DNA from: Rhodamnia argentea
Lineage: Eukaryota > Streptophyta > Magnoliopsida > Myrtales > Myrtaceae
Assembly (NCBI RefSeq): GCF_020921035.1
Contig: NC_063157.1
Coordinates: 19,169,777-19,233,776, forward strand
DNA length: 64,000 nucleotides
Direction of reading: 5' to 3'
Position numbers and translations under genes: made by a program. Within the stretch, counting starts at the first letter, position 1; each line of letters opens with the position of its first letter. Under the pieces are notes generated by a model. It worked only from the letters and a program-made list of their open reading frames with translations. It was not told where the DNA came from and did no database searches. Shown here one piece after another: positions 28,653 to 39,021 of this stretch.

Positions 28653-28733
28653 CTTTTGGCGTCAAGCAAGGCAGCTGGTCCTAAGTAAGACTCGTGGTTC
28701 CACCAATAACTAGGGCAAGAGGTGTTACAAGAG
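28653..28733 (-). pseudogene. Captured fragment of succinate dehydrogenase iron-sulfur subunit
   Basis: Read on the minus strand from about 28733 to 28653: [18 protein letters not shown], then AALLDAKR up to a GTATAT donor. This is the [4Fe-4S] ligand region of SDHB (family text [14 protein letters not shown]...LGPAALL, mitochondrial complex II). Only some 25 residues are kept. The expected preceding cysteines are disturbed and the conserved residues after ALL differ. The DNA just upstream (28740-28990 plus strand) looks like an unrelated leader or promoter-like sequence. Non-functional. The match is short but very characteristic. Confidence 0.78.
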
Positions 28734-28984
28734 GGGCATGACTATTCGCGACATAGTAGCGAGTGACCTCGATCTCCGAAAGACAAAGGATATGTGAGCA
28801 AGATTGCGAGTTCGTCGTAGGATGATGATTGGGTTGAGAAAACACGGAAGTGGGAGACAGACGACGCGTTGAGCGGAGGAGATAGACGGTAACAGAGCAC
28901 GAACAAAGAGTGTGGAGGAGAAGAGGCGAAGAAGATGCAAACAGAGAGTGTGAAGGAGAAGGCAATTAGGGTTGGGTATTTGTT

Positions 28985-30010
28985 TGTTTCGGTCTTAAAA
29001 ATTTGCGACGAAGCTTTTTTTTTTTTTTTTGGCTATATTCGTTGCCAATTAGCGACGAAGGAAAAAAATTCATTGCTACTTTTACGACGAATTTAGCGAC
29101 GTCGCTAATTAGTGACGGATTTAGCAACAAAAAGCTTAAGGCATTGCCAATTTTGCGACGAAGAAGGTCCGTCGCTAATTAGCGATGAATTTGGCTACAA
29201 ACTTTTAATTTCACAATTCAGCGGATGAAAATCAATTTTGCGACGAATGATTTTTTGTTGCTAATTAGCGACAAATTTAGCGACGGACTTTTAATTTCAC
29301 AATGGATGAATAAGCAATTTTGCGACAAATGTTTTTTATTAGCGCGGAATTTAGCGAAGAATAATTTCTACTTTTAATTTCCGCCGATGAAAATCAATTT
29401 TGCGATGAATGATTTTTTGTGGCTAATTAGCTACGAATTTCACGATGAATAATTTAGCAATGAAATTTTAATTTCACAATCCCACCGATGAAATTCAATT
29501 TTGCGACAAATGATTTTTTGTCGCTAATTAGCGATGAATTTCACGATGAATAATTTAGCGACGAAATTTTAATTTCACAATTCCACCGATGAAAATCAAT
29601 TTTGTGACAAATGATTTTTTGTCGCTAATTAGCCGAGAATTTCGCGACGAATAATTTAGCGACGAACTTTTAATTTCACAATTCCACAGATGAAAATCAA
29701 TTTTGCGATGAATGATTTTTGGTTGCTAATTAGCGATGAACTTCGCAACGAATAATTTAGTGATGAAATTAGAGACGAATTTTTAATTTCACAATGCCGC
29801 GGATGAAAATCAATTTTGCGACGAATGATTTTTGCAACCAAATTAGCGACAAACATTTAATTTCACATTTCCGCATATGAAAATCAATTTAGCGACGAAT
29901 TTTTTTGTCACTAATTAGTGACGAATTTAGCGATGAATAATTTTGCGACGAAATTAGCGACAAACTTTTAATTTCACAATTACGCAGATGACATTCAATT
30001 TTGCGAGAAA
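28985..30010. repeat. ~100-bp tandem array built from CACTA subterminal motifs
   Basis: Nine degenerate units are marked by 'gatgaaaatcaattttgcgac' variants near 29224, 29310, 29388, 29487, 29588, 29690, 29801, 29875 and 29986 (spacing 74-111 bp). Each continues with gaatgattttt-gt-cgctaattagcgac-gaatt and ends ttttaatttcacaatt. 28985-29223 has the same motifs without clear periodicity. The array lies inside the element, downstream (minus strand) of the transposase remnant. Confidence 0.9.
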
Positions 30011-30098
30011 TAACAATAATAATAATAATGATAATAATAATAATAATGATGATGATGATGATGACGACGACGAGGACGACGACTACGACAAAAACAAT
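30010..30098. repeat. Compound trinucleotide microsatellite
   Basis: Runs of aat, then gat, then gac/gag triplets next to the tandem array and just beyond the end of the transposase remnant. Confidence 0.9.
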
Positions 30099-30150
30099 AA
30101 CATATATCGAAATAGTAATAATAATAATTACACATAATTAGTAAAAAGTC

Positions 30151-31276
30151 TCAAAAATCACAATCTTCATATTCAACTTTGTCTTCGTCTTCGTCTTGAT
30201 CTTGATCTTCATCTTCTTCATGAGCATCATCTTCATCCTCTATCTCAAAATCATATTCTTCAACACATTTTACATTTGATTCGCGAATTTCAGTTGAATT
30301 GACATCTATTACTACTTCACATGGATCTCGTAAAGTCGGAATGTTATATTCTTTAGTTTCAACCGTGTTACAAACTTCTTCTTATTGATACGCTGTATCC
30401 TTCCAGTGTTCCTCGATTTTTCTTCGTGCTTTGGTTTTGCAGACAGCCCCACCAATTAGCTTTGTCATGTTTCAAAGTAGGATGTGATGCATAATATACT
30501 TGAATTACTTGTTGTGCCAAGACAAATGGGTCATATTTCATATGCCTTTTCTTGTAATTTACTTCAACCAAATTAAACTTCGTATGCACCTTCATTTCTC
30601 CGAAGGGGTCGAACCACATGCACTTAAATAACACAACCCATATTAATGGACCGGTGTACTCTATCTCTATGATTTCATCCAACAAGCCATAAAAATTATC
30701 TTTTGCACTGCTACCATTGGATGACCGAACACACACATCACTATTCATTGTGACTTTTCCCATTCCGTACTCTCGAGTATGAAAATAATAACAATAATAT
30801 AGCAATCCTTACTCTTCAACTTGATCATGATTACTATCAACCTAAAGTCACACACACAAAGTCAATAATATATTTTTTAATTAATAATGTATAAAATATT
30901 AATAACTTGCTTTTCGTCCATAGGCAACTTACATATGTTTTAAACCATGCTGCAAATTCTTCATCGCACAAACGATCAAACTCATTTGGTGGTAGTCCAT
31001 ACATTGAAGTTTGGAAAATCCTATTAACAAATATCATGACGAAATTAGCAAATATTTGACACACAATAAATATATTTGCAATAGTACACTTACTCAAAGT
31101 ATGGCTCCACTTATGGACAATTCAACAAAATATATGTATGGGCTACCCACTATTCATCGTCTATTAAGTAATGAAACTTATATGCGCCGCTTGGTCGACC
31201 AAGATAATTGAAAATAGAGAATGATTTGAAATTGTCATCAATGGGGTGCTCATCATGTCTTCCTGCTCTCCACCAA
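30151..31276 (-). pseudogene. CACTA TNP2-type transposase C-terminal remnant with DUF4216
   Basis: On the minus strand, frames starting near 31276 read WWRAGRHDEHPIDDNFKSF, then FSIFNYLGRPSG and, after a TAG and a TAA, VEPYFE: the segment normally between the transposase domain and DUF4216. Next comes DEEFAAWFKTYV (about 30930-30960). DUF4216 lies in a 145-codon frame (30805-30368) with GLLDEIIEIEYTG, VVLFKCMWFDP and YDPFVLAQQVIQVYYAS. After a frameshift a strongly acidic tail (EDEDDAHEEDEDQDQ) ends at a TGA at 30151. At least three stops and one frameshift interrupt it. The catalytic DDE half is missing, so it is dead. Confidence 0.85.
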
Positions 31277-31962
31277 TTAGCGACGAACGGCGGTTTTCAT
31301 CTCTAAGTTTTAAGAATGGAATTTGCAACGAAAAACATGGTTAGTCGCTAATTATTTTTTTATTTTTATTTTTATTTATATCGTATTAGCGACGAAAAAG
31401 CTAATTCGTCACTAAATTGAACATTTTATTTTTATTTTTATTTCCATCATATTAGTGACTAATAATACATTTCGTTGCTAAATTAGCGACGAAAATAATA
31501 ATTTGTCACTAATTTTAATATTTTATTTGTTATTTTTATTTTTACTGCTAATTTTGCGACGAAAATCATAGTTCGTCGCTAATTAGCAACGAACGGTGAT
31601 TTTCGTGACTAACTTCCAAGAAAAGAATTTGCGACGAAAAAAGACGTTCGTCGCTAATTGGCGATGAAGCCCATTTTCGTCACAAAGGATATAGCGACGA
31701 ATAGTATTTTCATGCCCGTTTTCGTAACTAATTTGCGGCGAATTTGTTTTGTGGCCATTTTCGTCGTAAATTAGCGATGAAATATTTTTCGTGGGCATTT
31801 TCGTCGCAAATTAGCGACGAATAGTTTTTCGTAGCTATATTCATCGCTAATTTTGTCGCAAATAGGGACAAATTTTCATTTTGTCGCTATTTTCGTTGGA
31901 AATTAGCGACGAATTTTTTCCGTCACAAATTTTCCGTGGCTAAATCCGTGTTTTTTGTAGTG

Positions 31963-32436
31963 TTTTATCGCTGCACTAAGGCTCACCCTTAGCGTACCAA
32001 GATCTAGATGACGTCTACGTATTTGCTACGTATTTTACCTTTTTGGTCAAATATATGTTTTTACTTTGAGTTAATGGATTCGATCTCATTGTAGGTTTCT
32101 TTCCGTGTAAATCTTTATTTCATTAACTGACAAAATCACCATATTCAATTCAAAATCAGGAAATTTTCTTCAAAAATGTCTAGAGAGATCTCCATTCTAC
32201 AATAGAATTTGTCAAGTAATTAAAATCCCATGAAGCAGAAGCCAAGTGCTTCGTTTACATGTTTTCCCTTGCTATTATATATAGCGATGGATCTGCCACT
32301 GGAGTTTTCACTTATCTAGACATCGTGGGATTATGGTGGTGATACTTTTTTTTGTTTTGAATTGCTTGTATATGCCAAATCATAAGTAGCTATGGCTCTA
32401 ATGCACGTTCTCATAGTTATCCGTTCACAAAATCAG
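31963..32436. other. Intergenic, no gene seen
   Basis: Flank of the CACTA right end. AT-rich, with no supported coding sequence until the exon-like fragment that follows. Confidence 0.4.
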
Positions 32437-32892
32437 AGGCCGGCCAAGGCAAATCAATGTTTCAAGCGAGAGTCACGGAGAATTTCGGAAATCGATATGC
32501 CATGGAAACTGTCATAGATGGAAAACCTCTCCGTGGAATTTTATATGTTAATGAGCCTAGCACTCTCCGTATACCTTTTTCGAGCTCCAGGTGACTCTTT
32601 CGTTTTCACCATTTAGCTTATTGATCTTGCTTAATGAATGCTGGTTCAATTCGGATTCTCCGTTCTTGTAGCAGGAAAAGAACTTACGGGGATTCAAGTA
32701 CGGGGTATGCGAAATGGTTCTTATGATAGTGAGTCAAAGGCTACTAGAAGTGTCCAGCTGGAGTCAGTCGATGATGGGCAAGCTGATGTCCATGGAAAAG
32801 AAGCCTCCACCGAGGAGCCCCATACAGAACCTGCTGGTCCAATTGCTGTTTCGAATGGAACACAACCTTCTGATTGTTCTGAGCTGGACAAG
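32437..32892 (+). pseudogene. Decayed two-exon fragment of an unidentified plant nuclear-type gene
   Basis: Exon-like block 32437-32590 (after CAG, before GTGACT) reads GKSMFQARVTENFGNRYAME, then DGKPLRGILYVNEPSTLRI. Block 32675-32892 (after GCAG, before GTTAGT) begins RKRTYGDSSTG and then needs a one-base frame change to continue GSYDSESKATRSVQLES and EEPHTEPAGPIAVSNG. Clean splice signals and biased codons say it derives from a real gene; the frameshift says it is dead. It vaguely recalls the C-terminal region of BIN4/MIDGET (topoisomerase VI partner), but I cannot confirm that. No start or stop of its own is visible. Confidence 0.6.
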
Positions 32893-33472
32893 GTTAGTCA
32901 ACAATGGAGTCCCTACATTATCCGGAAATTTTATCACAAATATAACTTTTAATTGACCTTTCCAATTGTTAAAACTTAGCCAACCAAAAGCGGAACCTGC
33001 GATTTTTGGAAGCCGATGAAAATGTAGATCCATGGGAGTGGTCCTTGGCTCCTGACAAACTTGGTCGGTGGTCTTGCCATTCTCGAAGTAGATATAAGAA
33101 TACGGCTTCTAGATATAAGAATACGGCTTCTTGGTCTTCCCTCCGGCATGGCGCTCAAACTTACTGGGACTAACGTACTGCACGGTTCAACATAGAAGAC
33201 AAGCTACCATACAGATCCTCAACTCTCACTGTCCTCTTCAACTCCAGGATCAAACCGAAAGTGAAATAAATCGAAGTACGATCAGATAGCCTACTTTAGA
33301 GTTGTTGCATTTGTTGCAGCTGCAAAGAATCTTCGGCCCTTTTTATGACACCATGAAGAATTATCTGTGGAACTCCGTTGGTCAAGTGTCGAATAAAACA
33401 CCAGAAAAATTAAGTAGAATATAGCATTAAAGAGACTGGGCAAATGACCATAGCGCAAAGAGTGCTCCGTCA
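32893..33472 (+). other. Possible continuation of the pseudogene, with a 21-bp tandem duplication
   Basis: A frame near 32998-33171 reads LEADENVDPWEWSLAPDKLG and then RYKNTAS twice. The two copies of a 21-bp unit (tagatataagaatacggcttc) lie head to tail at about 33090-33131. No domain recognised. Confidence 0.4.
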
Positions 33473-33518
33473 ACTTGTCCTATAATCTAACTTGTGACTG
33501 AATTATGTGTATATAAAG

Positions 33519-33662
33519 GTATTCTTGGCATTTGCAAGTGTTCTTGAGTCCTGCAAAACAGAAGCTAGTGTACGTCAAACAAAGGGTCTGGATGCAAGTG
33601 CAGCTTGTGATCAATTGAGGAACAAATTTCAGAAGAGTCCTCTTCGATTTCTTGCGAGATGA
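33519..33662 (+). pseudogene. Duplicated terminal exon of the RlmN-like methyltransferase
   Basis: Reads [20 protein letters not shown], then [19 protein letters not shown] and a new ending RFLAR before TGA. Compared with 20213-20389 it has a three-base insertion near the start, several substitutions (including Gly to Asp right after the conserved cysteine) and a different tail caused by a deletion. With no upstream exons it cannot make the enzyme. It is still open, so it could be spliced onto by a fortuitous transcript. Confidence 0.92.
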
Positions 33663-34100
33663 GGCGATGGTACCGCATAATCCATGGGCGAAGATATGTC
33701 ATTTTCGCTGTGAGAGTTCTTCATAGCATTGAACCAAATAGCTTGATGAAGAGCTTGAGTGACTAGCTGCCCATGATATATTTATGAAATTGCATATGTA
33801 GATTGTGGTGGGGATCAATTTCAAGGGATAAATCTCTTGTAAGTTTTAACACCGTGTCAATGTGGATGTTGTATACCGCAAAATTAAGGAATCGTATTGC
33901 TTTTGTTTTTGTTTTTGTTTTGGTCTTGGGTGTTCTTGGAGATTTTGTGGGTCTAACTTTGCCTTTCAAGGTTGTAGTATTATTTGTTCATTTGTCTGAA
34001 GGACTCAACCAACTGGACTGACCTATTTTCTTCTTACGGGGATGGTGGGGCGGCTCAGCCCTCGCCGCTGCTACTTCTTTTTCTTGGATATATATTTTCA

Positions 34101-34356
34101 GGTTATTTTTCTGTTTAATTTTAATTTTTTTAAAAAAATTTGACTTATTTTTAAGTTTAAAAGTCCATGTGGAGTAAAAAAGTGCCAATGACGAGAAATT
34201 TCAACCAACTAATTATGTGTCATTTATTTTTACTTTTTTACATTATGTGGTAATTTTTTGAAAAAAAAAAACCAAGCCACATGGTGCCCACGTGGACTTT
34301 TAAACTTAAAAATAAGTTAATTTTTTTAAAAATTAAAATTAAACTGAAAAATAACC
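34101..34356. mobile_element. ~256-bp foldback MITE
   Basis: Near-perfect inverted arms of ~75 bp: ggttatttttctgtttaatt ... ttaagtttaaaagtccatgtgg at left, and the inverse (ccacgtggacttttaaacttaa ...) at right. AT-rich flanks (atatattt / tatatata). Present only in this copy of the duplicated segment. Confidence 0.8.
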
Positions 34357-35355
34357 TTTTATATATATAAAGGGTATTGGCACCAAATTGAGAGCCGTAT
34401 ATAAATATTGACATTCCGGGTGTCCTTTTGAACAAAAGACTTATACTTCATATATCGGAATTATCTTAGACAAAAGCACTTTGATATCGCCTTTGTACCT
34501 TATGTTAGGAAAACAACATAATTATAACAGAGAGAATAATTTTTGAAAGGATCTAAACATCGAAAAGCATTGTCGATATCACTTTCAAGTACATTTTTAA
34601 AGTTGCTTACCATTTTGTATCTCGCTTTGACATTATAGATATGGCCGATCCAAATATTAATTTTTTTTGGGAAAAGCAACAAAAAACCCCAAACTATGCC
34701 TATTGAGACACATTTATCCTAAATTTTTTTCTTGTGACATAAGAAACCCAAAAACGTACATGTGTGCCACATTTACCCTCCCTCCCTCTATCGGGTTCCA
34801 TCGGATGATTTTTTAGTCAAAACAAAGTCTCTTATTTCACTTAAGTTACTTAGACACCATGTCAACACCATTTACTTTTCGACGACCATGTAGACAGATT
34901 TTTAACAGTTCTCATTTAGGAACTTTGATGGAGAGCAAATGTGTCAAATAGATAAAAGTTTAGGATTTTTGGTATTGAAGAAAAAATTTTAGGGTAAAAG
35001 TCTCACAGTGGGCATTTGGATTTTTAGTGGCTTTCATCTTTATTTTTATTTTGCATTTTCAAGAAATCCATTCTCTTGCATAAATAGGTAGAACATCTTT
35101 TTCAGGGCTGGTAAGGTAGAATTTTCTTTTATGTGTCTAAATGTGATCAAACGTGTCGTGTTGACACAAATTGGTCTATTATTAAGTGCGAATTCCATAC
35201 AACGCACAAATCGGTGCGGCGTCCACCGACGAGGTCAGTGAAGGGAAGGAGGAAAAAAAAGAAAAAAGGAAAAAGTAAAGAAGGAATAAAATAATAAATA
35301 ATAAAATTAGAGAAAGTGTTGAAATATCATTAACATTGTCCACGATCGGCATCCA

Positions 35356-36348
35356 CGTTAGCGATTTCCGGCCAAAATTGGTCAAATAGACTCAATTTAA
35401 AAAATTAAAAATATTTAGGACTTAATTTACGAAATTAAAAGGTTTAGGATTATATTGGCAAAAGTGTAATAGGTTTAGAATTTTTTGGACAATTTTCCTG
35501 CAGAAATATTGAATGTAAGAAGAACTTTAAGGGGCCTGTATAGACGAATGGTCATACCCATACCTACACGGAAGTTCTTCTTCCCCCTCGAAAATGAGAT
35601 AGAGCTTCTCTGAGGAACTTTAAGAAACTTCGTCCAAAAGAATTTATTTATAAGAAGCTTGTATAAACGAACGCCTTTGTCATTTTTTGGGGCAGAAGAG
35701 GTAAGTCCTGCAATTCTCCATTTTGTTTTGGACTTCGAATCCAACCTAACGCATTCAGTACGGACAAAATCGTGGTGTAATGTGTATCCCTTCGTTCCGG
35801 TCATGGAACAGATCAAATAAATCAAAATTTGTATTTTGGTTCAAGAATGAAATCTTACGGGAATTGTATATCCTGTTCATCATTCGAAACTATATCGGAT
35901 CCCGGATATGATGAAATAGCATGAATTGAGATGGTATTTTATAACACATAACTATCTTGAATATATTAGTTATTTCCCTATTTTCCGATCGCCCCATAAA
36001 GGACAAAAGAAATATCTTGTTCCTTCTTCAACGATTTCTAATCTGTAGTGGACCTCTCGGTAGGATTAGAATCCAGATGAAGTTCTAGTCATCTATTAGA
36101 GTAAAAACATAGAATGGATCTTGTAGCAACGATTTAGCTATCCGAGCCCATAATGAATGGTATATGTAGGTGTGAGTCATACTTAACATCGACCAGATAC
36201 ATTCAGCATTAGGGTGCGTTTGTGTTGGCACCAAAAATAATGTGGTAGTTAATAACCACGTGTCTAACACACGAATAAGGACGGACATGTGAATGGCCTA
36301 CGTCATCTTAATCGACAAGCGTAGGTAGTAACATATGTTTATCGAATG
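35356..36348. other. Intergenic with repeat arm; no gene seen
   Basis: 35345-35500 carries the 'ttaggactt ... ggtttagaattttttggacaattttcc' arm related to the 15.0-15.7 kb and 58.9 kb repeats. Phrases at 35590-35670 (gagcttctctgaggaac) recur near 43290-43370. Frames such as 35475-35825 (minus) show no domain. Confidence 0.45.
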
Positions 36349-36353
36349 ATATT

Positions 36354-36602
36354 TGTTGAAGATACGGTTGCCTTTGGAATGAGAGATCTTGATAGCGTAG
36401 CGATCTCATTTGATACTAATTGATTTGATTGTTTTTGCTATGATAGGAATGGATTTTATATTATTCTGTATATCTCTTTTTTCTGTTTTTAGTTTGACCT
36501 CTATGTATTATAAATTGGTCTGTTATTCTACAGTTTCATATAGAGAAAAAGCAATACAGAATACAATTCCTCCATAGCTTTCCTTCATTGCTTTTTCTTA
36601 CA
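36354..36602 (+). repeat. Copia 5' LTR
   Basis: Starts TGTTGAAGATACGG and ends TTCTTACA (TG...CA). Contains a TATA-like tattataaattgg about 100 bases before its end. 249 bp. Confidence 0.97.
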
Positions 36603-36614
36603 TGGTATCGGAGC
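36603..36614 (+). promoter_or_regulatory. Copia primer-binding site
   Basis: TGGTATCGGAGC directly after the 5' LTR: complementary to the 3' end of initiator methionine tRNA (usual form TGGTATCAGAGC) with one G for A change. Confidence 0.93.
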
Positions 36615-36729
36615 GAGTTTTCAACCTAGCTTCCGCATATTTTTCTGCCTAGCCATCCACTTTGCCTTCTTCGCATATAACCTGTGAAGAAATTTTTTTT
36701 GAGTCACATCATATATAAAGCCAAAAACC

Positions 36730-39021
36730 ATGCCTAAAAACCAAGGTTCAAAGTCCCGAACCTCTGAGGATTCGGACAATTTTTCCAATAATCAAGGATT
36801 GGGCAATCCACCCTTGGACCCTCAGTCAACTACGATAAATGATACCCGGACCACTCGAGAAGGCCATGAAGAGCTTTTGGAGCCAACGCAAGCACTTGAT
36901 GGGGCCCATTCAGCCCAACACGGAACAATTTTTTGGAGGGCCATATGTTCAATGGGTCCTTGTTCCTGTACAGCCTCCCCCGAGTAGTATGGGCCCTAGA
37001 GAGAGGACCCACCCCGGGAGTAGTAGACCAGGAGGAGGCCCTATAATTTTTTCGGAAGGCAATCCGGGGCTCGGCTCTGGATGGACCTACCCAAGTCGAT
37101 ATCAAGCGCCTGGATCCGGTTGGGCATACTCGGGTCCAAACATTTCGGGTTCGACGGGTCCGATGGTTTTTCCTTACCCCGGTTTTGAACCCGGTTTTTT
37201 TTCCTTTGCGGGAACCTCCGGCGGTCGACCGGAGCCAAGGGATCCCCTATACACGATTGCCGTCGACGGACCCGAGCTTCGCCTAATCTCTACACAACTC
37301 TTAGGGCCAGAAAACTACTCCGTCTGGTCTTGAGAGCTCCGACGGGCACTCACGACGAAGGACAAAGAAGGGTTTCTTGATGGTTCTATCCCTATTCCGA
37401 TCGATGAGTGGCTTGTACGTCCTTGGAGGAAGTGCACCCAGCTCGTCCGAACATGGATTGGCAACTGCCTCAGGCCCGAAGTTGCTGCCGGACTTCCTCC
37501 GACCGAAGACGCTAAAAAATTTTGGGAAAACATCCAGGAAATGTACGGGAAGCTTGATAGGGCAAGATTTTCTCAATAACCCAAGCCCTATCGGAGCTCG
37601 GGCAAGGCAATTCCTCAATTTCAACAATTTTCAATCGGCTCTCCGCGCTATGGAACGAATTGGAGGAAGCTGAAGAAAAGCTTCGAGGACCGGAGGAAAC
37701 CCTAACTCGGTATCACGCGATTAGGGAAAGGGAGAAGGCAACAAGATTTCTATTGATATTGAACGAGAGTTATCTACCTTTTCGCAACCAAATCCTCGCC
37801 ATGGAACCGGTTCCATCGCTCGGCCGGATCTACCGGCTTGCGGTGCAAGAGGAGTCGCAACGTCCGGCCTCATCGGAGTATGTCAAGGTAGGAGATTGGG
37901 TCGTCCTCGCGGCTAAGGTGACACCAAACCAACGCCCGCTCGTGGCAAAGTCCGGCCATGGTACCTATGGAGGCTTGGGAGGAGAGAGTTCACGGCGCCT
38001 AGGGCTACTGGAGGAGGAAGAAGACGTTGCTCTCTTGTTGAGGGACGGTCGAGATTTGTTCGGCCCATCTGACGGCTCCAGACGTGTAAGACCATTACTT
38101 AATGCAAACGGTTCTAATTTGCTCATGGGATCGGACGGTGCATATTACCCCGTGAGATCCGACGATCGGGGATTTGTCCTCGCGGCGGGTGGATCAAACG
38201 GAGGACAACACTCCACGGCTTGGAAAGGATCAAATGGCCATAATTTTTCCAACAAATCACATGCTAATAAAGGGAAAGGTAAATTTTGTGATTATTACAA
38301 ACGTCCTTACCATACCCGTGAAAATTGTTGGAAATTACATGGCAAATTAGTAGACAAGCAAAAAAAGGAGCGAGACATTTCTATTGCTGCACATGCTAAG
38401 GCTGATCGGCCGATCAATAAGGATCACATTCAGCGGGTTATGAGAGCCCTAAGTCGGATGGGAACACGAGATAAAGCTACTAGCTATGCAGGTACTTCTC
38501 ACTACTTAAGCTCGGTTTCAAGCAAAGCATGGATCATTGATTCCGGTGCTAGTGATCACATAGTACGCAATGAACATTTCCTCTCCGATATTCACAAATC
38601 CACTCATCATACATCTGTAAGTCTTCCTAATGGAGATAAAATTATCGTTACCAAAGTTGGGACCATTCAACTTAATCCCTCCATCACTCTAAAAAATGTT
38701 TTACTCATTCCCGATTTTCAGTTTAACCTCATATCGGTTTCCAAACTCTGTGAAGACAACTCTTATCGAGTCATTTTCAACCCCGACATCCGCTTCTTTC
38801 AAGCCCTTTCGACCGGGAAATTGGTGGGCTTGGGTAACAATCACGAGGGACTCTATTTTTGGGTTGCTTTTCCCACTGGTTTCGATGTTTCACATTTTCC
38901 CTTCAATAAGCACATCTTATGTAATGCCAGTATTAATAAAAAAAACCATTTTATCTCATCAACATTTGGGTCACAGTGCTTCTTTTCCTCACCCAAAGTG
39001 TCCTATTTGTCCTCTCGCTAA
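36730..39021 (+). pseudogene. Copia gag and protease region, broken
   Basis: The gag frame opens at 36730 and shifts by about 36985 into a second frame (PENYSVWS then TGA at 37331-37333, continuing LRRALTTKDKEGF). It shifts again near 37570 into the 37660-39021 frame (ATRFLLILNESYLPFRNQI). The CCHC knuckle reads CDYYKRPYHTRENC, with the second cysteine replaced by Tyr. The aspartic protease motif WIIDSGASDH is intact near 38530-38560. The frame is lost in an A-run around 38938-38945. Gag would form particles and protease would mature the polyprotein, but neither could be made in full here. Confidence 0.93.

Larger units (their letters stand above)
24588..31962 (-). mobile_element. 7.4-kb defective, gene-capturing CACTA (En/Spm) transposon
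   Basis: The left end CACTACAAAAACCAAGGATT and right end, inverted, CACTACAAAAAACACGGATT are CACTA termini. TTT flanks both sides (24585-24587, 31963-31965), the 3-bp target duplication. Dense subterminal motifs on the theme tta-gcgacgaa / ttcgtcgc-taa fill 24590-25210 and 31270-31960. The minus strand carries the wreck of a TNP2-type transposase C-terminal half (30151-31276) with no DDE domain, so the element cannot move itself. The interior also holds fragments of host genes on the same strand: SDHB (28653-28733) and eEF1B-gamma (25781-26317). This is the dominant insertion between the RlmN-like and SCL30 genes. Confidence 0.9.
33473..35355 (+). repeat. Second copy of the RlmN-like gene 3' region and its downstream DNA
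   Basis: Colinear with 20155-23925 minus the Mutator-like element. Landmarks run in the same order: caacttgtcctataatct, the last-exon sequence, gaggcgatggtac, ggagattttgtgggtctaac, ctcgctttgacattatagatatg, gagacacatttatcc, tctattatta then gtgc-attcc. It lacks about 250 bp after the exon and both ends of the 20992-21680 element, and it gained a foldback element at 34101-34356. Confidence 0.9.

Noticed and set aside
30368..30805. Reading the DUF4216 frame as a host gene
   Set aside because: DUF4216 is typical of CACTA transposase genes and the frame is flanked by other decayed parts of the same protein.
24588..31962. Regularly spaced repeats that might be taken for a CRISPR array or satellite
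   Set aside because: Units vary in length and sequence, sit within CACTA ends, and the genome is clearly plant nuclear DNA.
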